The notes beneath the pieces are model-generated. The model searched no databases and had not been told where the DNA came from. It saw only the letters and a program-made list of their open reading frames with translations. DNA of 64,000 nucleotides from an uncultured Bacteroidales bacterium (GTDB lineage: Bacteria; Bacteroidota; Bacteroidia; Bacteroidales; Bacteroidaceae): positions 1 through 64,000 of the forward strand of contig CACYBB010000007.1 of assembly GCA_902772585.1 (NCBI GenBank). Direction: 5' to 3'. This document shows, piece by piece, positions 26,264-34,394 of the stretch (positions are counted from its first letter, which is position 1; the number at the start of each line of letters is the position of its first letter). Both the position numbers and the translations under genes were made by a program.

Positions 26264-28078
26264 ATGAAATACGCTATTACCTGGATTCTCGCCCTTGCTG
26301 CCATAGCCTGTGGACTACTCGTTTATGAGAGTGATTTGCTATGGAAAGTGCAAGAGTTGAACCTATTTATGAACACCCCGCTCTTCTTCCGACAGCAGAT
26401 GGTTGTGCCTGCAGGCATACTGACCTACGTGGGTACGTGGCTGACTCAATTGTTCTACTACCCGTGGTTGGGTGTGACCGTGCTGTGTGGTTGGTGGTTG
26501 TTGCTGTTGTGGTTGCTGAAACGCACCTTCGCTGTTGCTGCCCGTTGGACGGCGCTGTTGCTGATACCTGTGGCCCTGCTTCTGCTGACAGACGTTGACA
26601 TGGGCTATTGGATATACATGCTGAAACTGCGTGGTCAGTTCTTCTTGACCACCATCGCAACGGTATCGGTAGTGGCCCTGTTATGGGGTTTCCGTTCTAT
26701 GCCCGACAAGTACGGGTTGCGTACCATCTGGTTGGTATTAACCAGTGTGGTGGGCTATCCGCTGCTGGGCATCTATGGTCTGGCAGCTACCTTGCTGATG
26801 GGTATCTGGTCATGGCGACTGATGCCTCGCAGTCGTGCTGCCATCCATACTGTGATAGCCGTGCTCATGGCGATAGCCATTCCTCTGTTCTGCTACCGTT
26901 ATGTGTACCACGAGACCAATCTGGCGAATATCTACTATGCAGGACTGCCTGTTTTCTTCATCACGGAGGAATACCCCTGGTACTATACACCTTATTATAT
27001 ATTGGCACTCTTCATGTTAGTGATGACCTGCCTGCCACTAGGCATCAGTCATCAGCCATCAGCCTTCAAGAAAGCTTGGCTGCCTTGGGGCGTACAGGCT
27101 GTGACGCTAGCCATTGTGGCGTGGGGTGTCGTTCATTTCTGGTATAAGGATGAGAACTTCCATCATGAGGTAAAAATGATGCACCTGATAGACCAGACCG
27201 ATTGGGAAGGGGTGCTTCAGGAGGCTGCTCGACAGAACGACGAGCCCACACGTGCCATTGTGATGATGCGTAATCTGGCTTTGTCGCGTCTTGGGCGTCA
27301 GGGCGACTTGATGTATGAATACCGCAATGGTTCGAAAGCCTATGATGCGCCCTTCGGTATGCGTCAGATGTTGGTGAACGGTCCGCTCGTCTATTACCAA
27401 TACGGACTGCTCAACAGTTGTAGTCGTTTGTGTACGGAGATGGGTGTGGAGTTTGGTTGGCGCGCTGAGTACATCAAACTCTTGGCACGTTGTGCTGTGC
27501 TGAACAACGAGAAGGAAGTGGCACGAAAGTATATCAACATACTGAAGAAGACGATGTTCTTCGACGAATGGGCTGAAAAGACAGCGCAGATGTTAGACAA
27601 TCCTAAGCTCATTGCTCAGGACAAGGAAATGGAACCCATTACCCACATGCTCCACTATACGGACGAGTTGAATAGTGACAATGGTTACGTGGAGCGTTAT
27701 GTAATGAGACAGTTGGCCAATTACAGCTACTCCAAAGACCCCATTTTCCAGGAGCAGTCGTTGCTGGCGTCGCTGTGGCTCAGAGAGCCTAAGCCCTTCT
27801 GGTACCATTTCAATGTCTTCATCCGTCTGCACCCCAATGGTCCTATTCCTGTGGCTTATCAGGAGGCCGCTTACCTCTATGGTAAGTTGGAGGAACGCCC
27901 TGATCTCGACAAGATGCCGTTCAGCCAAGGTGTGAAGGATAGTTTCGACAAGTTCTTCCAGTTCTTTGGTCAATACGAAGGTGTGGACGCTGCAGAAGTT
28001 CGCCAACAGACAGGACTGCCCTACAGCAACACCTTCTATTATAATTATTACATCATGGCAAACCTTCCAGAATATTAA
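26264..28078 (+). CDS. DUF6057-type membrane protein
   Basis: A 604-residue protein. Residues 1 to about 295 contain seven or eight hydrophobic helices; the rest (about 300-604) is soluble and helical, with TPR-like spacing (for example LLARCAVLNNEKEVARKYINILKK). This is the layout of the Bacteroidota family DUF6057; no biochemical role is known to me. It is first in a tight operon with a haem-motif lipoprotein (5-base gap) and an Lrp-type regulator. A loop near residues 260-268 (GISHQPSAF) is encoded by a spacer-type repeat. Confidence 0.75.
   Translation: MKYAITWILALAAIACGLLVYESDLLWKVQELNLFMNTPLFFRQQMVVPAGILTYVGTWLTQLFYYPWLGVTVLCGWWLLLLWLLKRTFAVAARWTALLLIPVALLLLTDVDMGYWIYMLKLRGQFFLTTIATVSVVALLWGFRSMPDKYGLRTIWLVLTSVVGYPLLGIYGLAATLLMGIWSWRLMPRSRAAIHTVIAVLMAIAIPLFCYRYVYHETNLANIYYAGLPVFFITEEYPWYYTPYYILALFMLVMTCLPLGISHQPSAFKKAWLPWGVQAVTLAIVAWGVVHFWYKDENFHHEVKMMHLIDQTDWEGVLQEAARQNDEPTRAIVMMRNLALSRLGRQGDLMYEYRNGSKAYDAPFGMRQMLVNGPLVYYQYGLLNSCSRLCTEMGVEFGWRAEYIKLLARCAVLNNEKEVARKYINILKKTMFFDEWAEKTAQMLDNPKLIAQDKEMEPITHMLHYTDELNSDNGYVERYVMRQLANYSYSKDPIFQEQSLLASLWLREPKPFWYHFNVFIRLHPNGPIPVAYQEAAYLYGKLEERPDLDKMPFSQGVKDSFDKFFQFFGQYEGVDAAEVRQQTGLPYSNTFYYNYYIMANLPEY
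27043..27066. repeat. CATCAGTCATCAGCCATCAG repeat inside the DUF6057 gene
   Basis: Three degenerate CATCAG(C/T)C units in frame. The reverse complement matches the flavour of the spacer repeat at 242-290. Confidence 0.5.
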
Positions 28079-28083
28079 ACGAT

Positions 28084-29610
28084 ATGAAAAAAATCACATC
28101 ATACATCATCCATCATCCATCTTCCATCTTACTTCTTACATCCGCCATCCTGCTGGTGGCCTGTGGTCCGTCAGTCCCTACGAATTATACGCAGTCTGAC
28201 AAGTTGCCAGCCATCTATCCTGACTATGCGCAGGTGACGATACCTGTGAATATGGCGCCCTTGAGTTTTGAATACGACGGGGAGGTTGACGAGATGGTGG
28301 CCCGCTATGCTGTTGGCGACGATGACATCGTCTGCAACGGACAACCCGATATCGACAAGTGGCACGCATTGGCAGAGAAAGCCAAGGGCAAGTCCATCAC
28401 CGTTGATGTCTATACTCGCAAGGATGATCAGTGGACACGCTTCAAACCCTTCGAAATCTTTGTGTCGCCAGATTCCATCGACCCCTATATCAGCTACCGT
28501 CTGATAGCCCCTTCGTTTATCTCCTACGAGGCGCTGACCATCAACCAGCGCTGCTTGGAGAACTACGACGAGAGTGTCATCTACGACAATATCCTCTGTG
28601 GTTTTGAGAAAGATGGCCAGTGCATCAACTGTCACCACTACCAGCAGTATAATCCCAACCGCATGCAGTTCCATGCCCGTCAGAATCTGGGTGGTACGGT
28701 TGTTGCCTATGACGGTAAACTGAAGAAGGTGAACATGCGCAACGACTCCATCCTCTCTGCTGGTGTCTATCCTGCCTGGCACCCCTGGCTGAACCTCATC
28801 GTCTATGCTACCGACAAGACCAGTCAGAACTTCCATACCGTTGATGCCAACAAGGTGGAGGTGTGCGACGAGGAGAGCGATATCATTGTCTATGATGTGG
28901 AGACTGACGAGGTGACGAATCTGGAGAACAGCGATACGGAGTTTGAGGTGTTCCCTGCCTGGGCTCCCGATGGCAAGATGCTCTATTACTGCAGTGCCCA
29001 CTTTGAGCGTCAGGACACCACGGGCAGAAAGAGTTCTGAGGTGTATAAGCGTTACAAAGAGGTGAAGTACAGTATCTATCGCAAGTCCTTCGACCCTGAG
29101 ACACGTCAGTTTGGTCCTCGCGAAATGGTGTTCGATGCTGCTGCCATTGACAGTAGTGCCACATGGCCACGCATTTCGCCAGACGGACGCTATCTCTTGT
29201 TCACCATGGGGCACTATGGCTATTTCCACATCTGGCACCACGATGCCGACCTGTGGCTGATGGATCTGACGAATGGTTCGGTACGTCCCTTCACAGAGGT
29301 CAACAGTCCCGATACGGAGAGTTATCACTCGTGGTCCAGCAATGGCAGGTGGATCATCATCAGCAGTCGTCGAAACGATGGCACCTTCACACGTCCCTTC
29401 ATTGCCCATGTCGATAAGGACGGCCATGCCACCAAACCCTTCGAACTGCCTTGCGAAGATCCCAACTATCATCGTGAGTTCCTGCGCAGTTACAACATTC
29501 CTGAATTCATGAAAGGCCCTGTCACCATCACTCCGCAGACCTTTGCCGATGTCTTCAAGGGCAATGCCGTTAATGTCAAGTACAAATCATCTTATTCCCC
29601 ACAACAATGA
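28084..29610 (+). CDS. Beta-propeller (PD40/TolB-like) lipoprotein with a CxxCH haem motif
   Basis: A 508-residue exported protein with lipobox LLVAC (Cys 27). Residues about 50-160 form a beta domain; a single cytochrome-c-type CINCHH sits at 180-185 with a possible distal Met 194; then propeller blades such as AGVYPAWHPWLNLIVYATD, FPAWAPDGKMLYYCSA, WPRISPDGRYLLFTM and YHSWSSNGRWIIISSRR. A mono-haem electron carrier or haem-bound sensor docked on a propeller is the best inference. Its signal peptide (SYIIHHPSSILLLTS) is partly built from a spacer-type repeat. It is translationally coupled (ATGA) to the Lrp gene. Confidence 0.75.
   Translation: MKKITSYIIHHPSSILLLTSAILLVACGPSVPTNYTQSDKLPAIYPDYAQVTIPVNMAPLSFEYDGEVDEMVARYAVGDDDIVCNGQPDIDKWHALAEKAKGKSITVDVYTRKDDQWTRFKPFEIFVSPDSIDPYISYRLIAPSFISYEALTINQRCLENYDESVIYDNILCGFEKDGQCINCHHYQQYNPNRMQFHARQNLGGTVVAYDGKLKKVNMRNDSILSAGVYPAWHPWLNLIVYATDKTSQNFHTVDANKVEVCDEESDIIVYDVETDEVTNLENSDTEFEVFPAWAPDGKMLYYCSAHFERQDTTGRKSSEVYKRYKEVKYSIYRKSFDPETRQFGPREMVFDAAAIDSSATWPRISPDGRYLLFTMGHYGYFHIWHHDADLWLMDLTNGSVRPFTEVNSPDTESYHSWSSNGRWIIISSRRNDGTFTRPFIAHVDKDGHATKPFELPCEDPNYHREFLRSYNIPEFMKGPVTITPQTFADVFKGNAVNVKYKSSYSPQQ
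28095..28149. repeat. CATCCATCTTCCATCTTAC repeat encoding the signal peptide
   Basis: Degenerate CATC, CATCTTAC and CTTACATC units. The reverse complement is the GATGTAAG/GGAAGATG flavour seen at 604-650. Confidence 0.5.
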
Positions 29611-30068
29611 CAAAATTAGACGATGTAGATCTGCAGATACTGAAAACCCTGCAGAAGAACGCCAAACTCACTACCAAGGAGTTGGCAGATGCTGTCCATC
29701 TGACGCCCACACCTGTCTTTGAACGCCAGAAGCGGTTGGAGAAGAAGGGCTTCATCAAGAAGTATGTGGCTATCCTCGACGCAGAGAAGTTGGACTTGGG
29801 CTTGCAGGTGTACTGTAAGGTGAAGTTGAAGCAGATCAACCACGAGATAGCCGATGCCTTTGTGCGTCGTATTCAGCGCATACCGGAGGTGACGGAGTGC
29901 TATAACACGTCGGGTGCCTATGACTATCTGTTAAAGGTACGTGCTCGCGACATGAAGCAGTATCAGGAGTTCGTGCTCAACAAACTCGGTGAGATAGAGA
30001 GTCTGGCATCCATTGAGAGCACCTTCGTCATAAGTGAGGTGAAGCAGAGTTACGGCATCAATATCTGA
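29607..30068 (+). CDS. Lrp/AsnC-family transcriptional regulator
   Basis: A 153-residue regulator. The N-terminal helix-turn-helix (LDDVDLQILKTLQKNAKLTTKELADAVHL region, about 4-55) is followed by the RAM effector-binding domain (about 65-145). The ligand is probably an amino acid, but which one is not visible. Overlaps the lipoprotein gene by 4 bases, so it may control this operon. Confidence 0.9.
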   Translation: MTKLDDVDLQILKTLQKNAKLTTKELADAVHLTPTPVFERQKRLEKKGFIKKYVAILDAEKLDLGLQVYCKVKLKQINHEIADAFVRRIQRIPEVTECYNTSGAYDYLLKVRARDMKQYQEFVLNKLGEIESLASIESTFVISEVKQSYGINI

Positions 30069-30073
30069 TTTTT

Positions 30074-30868
30074 TTATCGGCGCAGTTCCCAGAAGGTAAC
30101 AGCCGCTGCTGCAGCAACGTTCAGCGAGTCAACGCCATGGGCCATCGGAATCTTGACGGTATAGTCGGCTTCCGTGATGGTCTTCTGTGGCAGTCCGTCA
30201 CCCTCTGTTCCCATAATGACGGCCAGGCGCTGTTCTGCTTTCAACTGTGGGTCGTCCAGCGAGATGCTGTTGTCGCTTAAGGCCATTGCTGCCGTTTTGA
30301 AACCATAGTCATGGAGCATCGCAGCAGTGTCTATCCACGTCCAGGGAACAAGAAACACGCTACCCATCGACACACGGACGGCACGACGGTTCAAGGGGTC
30401 GCAGGTGTCGCGTGTCAGCAGTACGGCATCAATGCCTAAAGCTGCTGCCGAACGGAAGATGGCACCAATATTCGTGGTGTCTGTCACAGCCTCGATGACC
30501 ACTACGCGACGAGCCTCTTTCAGCACGTCAGCAATTGCAGGAAACGGTTTGCGACGCATGGCACACAATACACCACGTGTCAGGGTATAGCCTGTCAGTT
30601 TGGCCAACAGTTCGCGGCTGCCTGTATAGATAGGTATTTCGCCAACGCGCGCCACGATGTCTGCTGCATCACCCGTAATATGCTTCTGTTCGCAGAGTAG
30701 GGCAGTGGGCTCCCAACCGGCATCCAGCGCCACACGTATGACCTTCGGACTTTCGGCAATAAACAGTCCCTTCTCGGGTTCCAGTTCCATGCGCAACTGT
30801 GCTTCGGTGAGTGTGCTAAAGACCTCTAAGCCTTCTTGTTGTAGTGACGAAATCTCGATGATATTCAT
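30074..30868 (-). CDS. SPOUT-family (TrmH/SpoU) RNA 2'-O-methyltransferase
   Basis: A 264-residue methyltransferase. The N-terminal substrate-binding domain (FIAESPKVIRVALDAG) is followed by the knotted SPOUT domain with VIEAVTDTTNIGAIFRSAAALG (motif 1), VIMGTEGDGLP (motif 2) and IPMAHGVDSLNVAAAAAV (motif 3). It methylates a ribose in rRNA or tRNA; the exact site cannot be assigned. Convergent with the Lrp gene, with 5 bases between the stops. Confidence 0.85.
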   Translation of the reverse strand: MNIIEISSLQQEGLEVFSTLTEAQLRMELEPEKGLFIAESPKVIRVALDAGWEPTALLCEQKHITGDAADIVARVGEIPIYTGSRELLAKLTGYTLTRGVLCAMRRKPFPAIADVLKEARRVVVIEAVTDTTNIGAIFRSAAALGIDAVLLTRDTCDPLNRRAVRVSMGSVFLVPWTWIDTAAMLHDYGFKTAAMALSDNSISLDDPQLKAEQRLAVIMGTEGDGLPQKTITEADYTVKIPMAHGVDSLNVAAAAAVTFWELRR

Positions 30869-30896
30869 TTAAATAGTAAGAAATTGCGTTTTTTAT

Positions 30897-30927
30897 TTTG
30901 TATTTTGCCAAGATATTTGTACCTTTG
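30897..30927 (+). promoter_or_regulatory. Promoter of tRNA-Arg(UCU)
   Basis: TTTG (30897-30900) and TACCTTTG (30920-30927) are 19 bases apart, 24 bases before the tRNA. Confidence 0.75.
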
Positions 30928-30951
30928 CAGCCGATTTCGAAAGATTTCACT

Positions 30952-31025
30952 GGTCTGGTAGCTCAGCTGGATAGAGCAACAGCCTTCTAAGCTGTGGGTC
31001 TCGGGTTCGAATCCCGACCGGATCA
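30952..31025 (+). tRNA. tRNA-Arg (anticodon UCU)
   Basis: A 74-base cloverleaf: acceptor GGTCTGG/CCGGATC with two G-T pairs, D arm GCTC/GAGC, anticodon stem ACAGC/GCTGT with loop CTTCTAA (anticodon TCT at 30986-30988), T arm TCGGG/CCCGA with loop TTCGAAT, discriminator A. No CCA is encoded. Reads AGA codons. Confidence 0.95.
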
Positions 31026-31028
31026 CGA

Positions 31029-31053
31029 AGCGGTCATCATGGCCGCTTTTTTT
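31029..31053 (+). terminator. Terminator after tRNA-Arg(UCU)
   Basis: AGCGGTC (31029-31035) pairs with GGCCGCT (31041-31047), one G-T pair, followed by seven T. The T-run reaches the tex stop codon, so the hairpin may serve both strands. Confidence 0.8.
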
Positions 31054-33205
31054 ATTTCATACCCTTCATGCTGAGCGAGATGCGCTGGCGTCGCAAATCG
31101 ACACCAATCACGCGGACACGTACGTGCTGATGTAGGCGAACCACCTGGGTGGGGTCGCTGACATACTTGTCTGCCAGCTGCGACACGTGTACCAGTCCGT
31201 CTTGGTGTACGCCAATATCCACAAAGGCTCCGAAGTTGGTGATATTCGTCACGATACCTGGCAGTTCCATACCTTCGTGCAGGTCGTCAATGGTCTGTAC
31301 GCTACTGTCAAACTCAAACTCCTCGATCTGCTCACGGGGGTCACGACCAGGCTTCTCCAACTCCTTCATAATGTCTGTCAGCGTGGGCAGACCGACCTCT
31401 TCCGTGACGTAGCGTTTGATGTCTATCTGCGAACGCTTGGAGGCATCGCTTATCAGGTCGCTAACGCTGCAATGCTGGTCTTTCGCCATCTGTTCTACCA
31501 CGTGGTAACTCTCTGGGTGTACTGCCGAGTTGTCGAGCGGATTCTTGGCATCAGGGATGCGCAGGAAACCAGCACATTGCTGATAGGCGGCAGGACCCAG
31601 TCGGGGCACCTTCTTCAACTGTGCACGACTGGTAAAGGCTCCGTTCTCCTTCCTGTAGTCCACGATGTTCTGCGCCAGCACAGGGCCCAATCCACTGACG
31701 TAGGTCAGCAGGTGTTGTGAGGCTGTGTTCAGGTTGACACCCACCAGGTTGACACAACTCTCGACAGTCTGGTCCAGCGAGTTTTTCAACTGCGTCTGGT
31801 CCACGTCGTGCTGATACTGTCCCACACCAATGCTCTTGGGGTCTATCTTCACCAGTTCAGCCAGCGGGTCCATCAGTCGGCGACCAATGCTGACAGCACC
31901 TCTCACCGTCACGTCCTCGTCAGGGAACTCGTCGCGGGCCACCTTCGAGGCACTATACACCGAGGCACCGTCCTCGCTGACCACGAAGATGGTGGGCGTT
32001 GGTTTGGCCAACGCCACTTCTTTCAGCGCATCCTCCACAAACTCCTTGGTCTCCCTGCTGGCAGTACCATTACCAATGGCAATGGCCTCCGTCTGGAATT
32101 TCTTCACCATGTCTTGCAGATGCATGGTGGCTTGCATGCGATGATTGATGGGCGGGTGGGGGAAGATGGCTTCGTGGTGCAACAGGTTGCCCTGCTCATC
32201 CAGACAGACCACCTTGCAACCCGTACGGAATCCGGGGTCTATACCCATCACGCGCTTCTGACCCAGTGGCGCACCGAGCAACAGTTGGCGCAGGTTCTCT
32301 GCAAACACGCGGATAGCCTCCTCGTCAGCCTTCTGCTTGCTCAGCGTCATGAATTCAGTTTCTATCGAGGGCAACAACAGACGCTTGTAACCGTCCTCAA
32401 CGGCCTCTGCCACCAGTCGCTGGCACGGACCATTGCCACGAACGTAGTTGCGCTGCAGGCGCTCTATGGCCTCGTCGTCATCAATGGTGATGCTGACGCG
32501 CAGAATACCCTCGCTCTCACCACGACGCATAGCCAACAGCCTGTGACTGGAACAGCGCTTCAGGGGCTCTTCCCACTCAAAGTAGTCGCTATATTTCTGG
32601 GCTTCGTCGCTGTCCTTCTTCGCCTTCACAACCTTCGACTCTATGAAAGCCTCGCGACGGAAGGCTGAGCGCACCAGATTGCGGCATCGCTCGTCTTCGC
32701 TGACCTGTTCGGCAATGATGTCCTGAGCACCCTTCAGACAGTCCGCAACGGACAAGCCATCGCGCACAAAACGCTGGGCAGCACGCTTGGGGTCTTGCTC
32801 TCGTTGCATCAACAGCAACTGTGCCAGTGGCTCCAGTCCCTGCTCACGCGCTACTTGCGCTCTCGTTCTGCGCTTTGGCTTGTAGGGCAGGTAGATGTCC
32901 TCCAGTACCGTACTCTCCCAACAGTCGTCAATGCGCTTCTCGAGTTCGGGAGTCATCTTGCCCTGCTCCGTAATCGTCTTGACAACGGTATCTTTGCGCT
33001 TCGCTATCTCCTGCAACTGCGCCAGACGGTTACTGATAGCGGTAATCTGTACCTCGTCCAGTCCACCCGTCCGCTCCTTACGGTAGCGGGAGATGAACGG
33101 AATGGTGCAACCCTCGTCCAGCAGTTTCAGGGTGTTCTCCACAGCATGCTCCTGCAGGTGCAGTTCCGTGCTGATGAGTTTTGTGAATATCTTAATATGT
33201 TCCAT
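31052..33205 (-). CDS. tex: Tex-family RNA-binding transcriptional accessory protein
   Basis: A cytoplasmic nucleic-acid-binding protein, about 717 residues. Seen: N-terminal TexN helices with CTIPFISRYRKERTGGLDEVQ, a YqgF-like domain starting VMGIDPGFRTGCKV, helix-hairpin-helix motifs (GLGPVLAQNIVDYR, VPRLGPAAYQQCAGFLRI) and a C-terminal S1 domain (GMELPGIVTNITNFGAFVDI). A GTG at 33214 could add three residues; the ATG at 33205 is preferred. A complete promoter lies 20 bases upstream. Confidence 0.93.
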   Translation of the reverse strand: MEHIKIFTKLISTELHLQEHAVENTLKLLDEGCTIPFISRYRKERTGGLDEVQITAISNRLAQLQEIAKRKDTVVKTITEQGKMTPELEKRIDDCWESTVLEDIYLPYKPKRRTRAQVAREQGLEPLAQLLLMQREQDPKRAAQRFVRDGLSVADCLKGAQDIIAEQVSEDERCRNLVRSAFRREAFIESKVVKAKKDSDEAQKYSDYFEWEEPLKRCSSHRLLAMRRGESEGILRVSITIDDDEAIERLQRNYVRGNGPCQRLVAEAVEDGYKRLLLPSIETEFMTLSKQKADEEAIRVFAENLRQLLLGAPLGQKRVMGIDPGFRTGCKVVCLDEQGNLLHHEAIFPHPPINHRMQATMHLQDMVKKFQTEAIAIGNGTASRETKEFVEDALKEVALAKPTPTIFVVSEDGASVYSASKVARDEFPDEDVTVRGAVSIGRRLMDPLAELVKIDPKSIGVGQYQHDVDQTQLKNSLDQTVESCVNLVGVNLNTASQHLLTYVSGLGPVLAQNIVDYRKENGAFTSRAQLKKVPRLGPAAYQQCAGFLRIPDAKNPLDNSAVHPESYHVVEQMAKDQHCSVSDLISDASKRSQIDIKRYVTEEVGLPTLTDIMKELEKPGRDPREQIEEFEFDSSVQTIDDLHEGMELPGIVTNITNFGAFVDIGVHQDGLVHVSQLADKYVSDPTQVVRLHQHVRVRVIGVDLRRQRISLSMKGMK

Positions 33206-33225
33206 CTTCTTCACTTTTTCCTTGA

Positions 33226-33257
33226 CAAAGGTACAAATAAGTTAGCAAAAAACCAAA
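33226..33257 (-). promoter_or_regulatory. Promoter of tex
   Basis: On the minus strand TACCTTTG (33233-33226) and TTTG (33257-33254) are 20 bases apart. Confidence 0.75.
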
Positions 33258-33279
33258 TGAATAAACTAATATTATTCTT

Positions 33280-33333
33280 AGAAACGAATCATAGTTTTTT
33301 TAGAAACGAATTACCAGATTCGCAACGCCACAC
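33280..33333. repeat. Copy of the dispersed GAAACGAATTACCAGATTC repeat
   Basis: AGAAACGAATTACCAGATTC followed by GCAACGCCACAC at 33302-33333 is identical over 28 bases to 347-374. A partial GAAACGAATC unit stands just before it (33281-33290). Confidence 0.65.
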
Positions 33334-33410
33334 TCTGCTTGCAGAGAATTTTCCATAATCCCCCTTTTTTACTAGCATCATATGTGTATAATGAGCTTTT
33401 TTGAAGGTAC

Positions 33411-33566
33411 GTCACTTTTGGGGTGTTCCTGACGTTCCTTGCAGCCGTTCCGCAGTCATCTAAGACCCAAAGATGACTTACTTTACCCCCCCCTAAACTG
33501 ACTTCGGAACGGGGTCGTAGATGCCGTCGGTACGGGGTGTAGATGACTTCGAGACCGTAAAGTGAC
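33411..33566. other. Repeat-rich foldable spacer element of unknown nature
   Basis: Three nested perfect inverted pairs are visible: GTCACTTT (33411) / AAAGTGAC (33559), CCGTTCCG (33445) / CGGAACGG (33505) and AGTCATCT (33454) / AGATGACT (33471). On the minus strand the left half also reads as degenerate units of about 22 bases, for example AAGTCATCTACACCCCGTAC and GGCATCTACGACCCCGTTCC. A run of eight C is at 33486-33493. The GC content is clearly above the flanks. It may be a structured RNA, a DNA site array or a decayed repeat; no reading frame was recognised. Confidence 0.5.
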
Positions 33567-33638
33567 CTATCCTCTCGCTATAGCATCATTTTATGTTTTT
33601 TTAGATTATGTACAACAGAAAATTGACAGAAAAAAATG

Positions 33639-33670
33639 GCGCGGCACCGTAGTGGTGTCGCGCTAATGTT
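33639..33670 (-). terminator. Strong hairpin, terminator of the 33-codon gene
   Basis: GCGCGGCACC (33639-33648) pairs with GGTGTCGCGC (33654-33663), one G-T pair, loop GTAGT. On the minus strand it is followed by CATTTTTTTC; on the plus strand by TAATGTTTTTA, so it may work both ways. Confidence 0.75.
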
Positions 33671-33671
33671 T

Positions 33672-33773
33672 TTAGGAGTACCATATAGATGGCATAGGCT
33701 TTTTCTCACTCGATTCCACCTTTTTCTGGTTAATCGTCATCTTTTCGTCTTTTACTTCAATTTTATTATACAT
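33672..33773 (-). CDS. 33-residue lysine-rich small protein, unknown
   Basis: ATG at 33773, stop TAA at 33674-33672. The product starts MYNKIEVKDEKMTINQKKVE and ends KPMPSIWYS: hydrophilic, lysine- and glutamate-rich, with no membrane segment. It sits neatly between a TATATTTG box (33797-33804) and the hairpin at 33639-33670, the plan of a single small transcription unit. I do not recognise the family. The main alternative is a small RNA with a chance reading frame. Confidence 0.45.
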   Translation of the reverse strand: MYNKIEVKDEKMTINQKKVESSEKKPMPSIWYS

Positions 33774-33796
33774 AGCTCAGTAGATTATGGTTTCTG

Positions 33797-33804
33797 CAAA
33801 TATA
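33797..33804 (-). promoter_or_regulatory. -7 box of the 33-codon gene
   Basis: TATATTTG on the minus strand fits TAnnTTTG; the ATG follows 23 bases later. The upstream box is not clear. Confidence 0.45.
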
Positions 33805-33938
33805 GGAAATATTTCACAATATTATTCTTTAAATGACTAATATTTAGAGTAGATTAACACAATTATACAGATTGTTGTATTTCTATTCACAGAATATCCA
33901 ATTTTTGCTCTAGGAAATGAAAATAAATTGCGATTTAT

Positions 33939-33969
33939 TTTGTACTTCGCTCGGTTTTCACTATCTTTG
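33939..33969 (+). promoter_or_regulatory. Promoter of the macro-like gene
   Basis: TTTG (33939-33942) and TATCTTTG (33962-33969) are 19 bases apart; the leader would be about 30 bases. Confidence 0.75.
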
Positions 33970-34002
33970 CCACTGTAAATAGCGCAAAGGTGGGCAGAAT
34001 AT

Positions 34003-34377
34003 ATGGAACAGAAAAGAGTAACTCCGGAGCGTATTACATCGCTCCAGCCAAACGAGATATTCGTATTTGGCAGTAATCTTAGTGGTATGCATGGCGGTGG
34101 TGCAGCATTGCTGGCCTATCGCCAGTTTGGTGCCATCTGGGGACAGGGCGTAGGACTGCAGGGACAGAGCTACGGCATCCCAACGATGCAGGGTGGAGTA
34201 GAGACTATCCGTCCGTATGTGGATGAGTTCATCGAGTTTGCCAAGCAGCACCCTGAGCTGACATTCCTGGTGACTCGCATCGGTTGTGGCATTGCGGGAT
34301 TCACCAACGAAGAGATATCTCCGCTATTTGAGAAGGCGCACGATGTGGAGAATATCGTGTTGCCACCCAATTGGTAA
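34003..34377 (+). CDS. A1S_2505-family (macro-domain-like) protein
   Basis: A 124-residue protein. The motif IFVFGSNLSGMHGGGAALLA and the later LTFLVTRIGCGIAGFTNEEI fit the A1S_2505 family, first named from phage non-structural proteins and resembling macro domains that bind ADP-ribose. Function unproven; phage defence, toxin reversal or nucleotide-metabolite handling are all possible. It stands alone with its own promoter, next to the unusual 33.2-33.9 kb spacer, and faces the EamA gene. No partner toxin gene is adjacent. Confidence 0.75.
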   Translation: MEQKRVTPERITSLQPNEIFVFGSNLSGMHGGGAALLAYRQFGAIWGQGVGLQGQSYGIPTMQGGVETIRPYVDEFIEFAKQHPELTFLVTRIGCGIAGFTNEEISPLFEKAHDVENIVLPPNW

Positions 34378-34394
34378 GACAAACCTAATATGTG

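Noticed and set aside
28171..29472. Minus-strand frame of 433 codons
   Set aside because: Shadow of the propeller lipoprotein, with no family motif or signal.
33636..33836. Plus-strand frame of 66 codons
   Set aside because: Runs through a strong hairpin and lies opposite the better supported minus-strand 33-codon gene.
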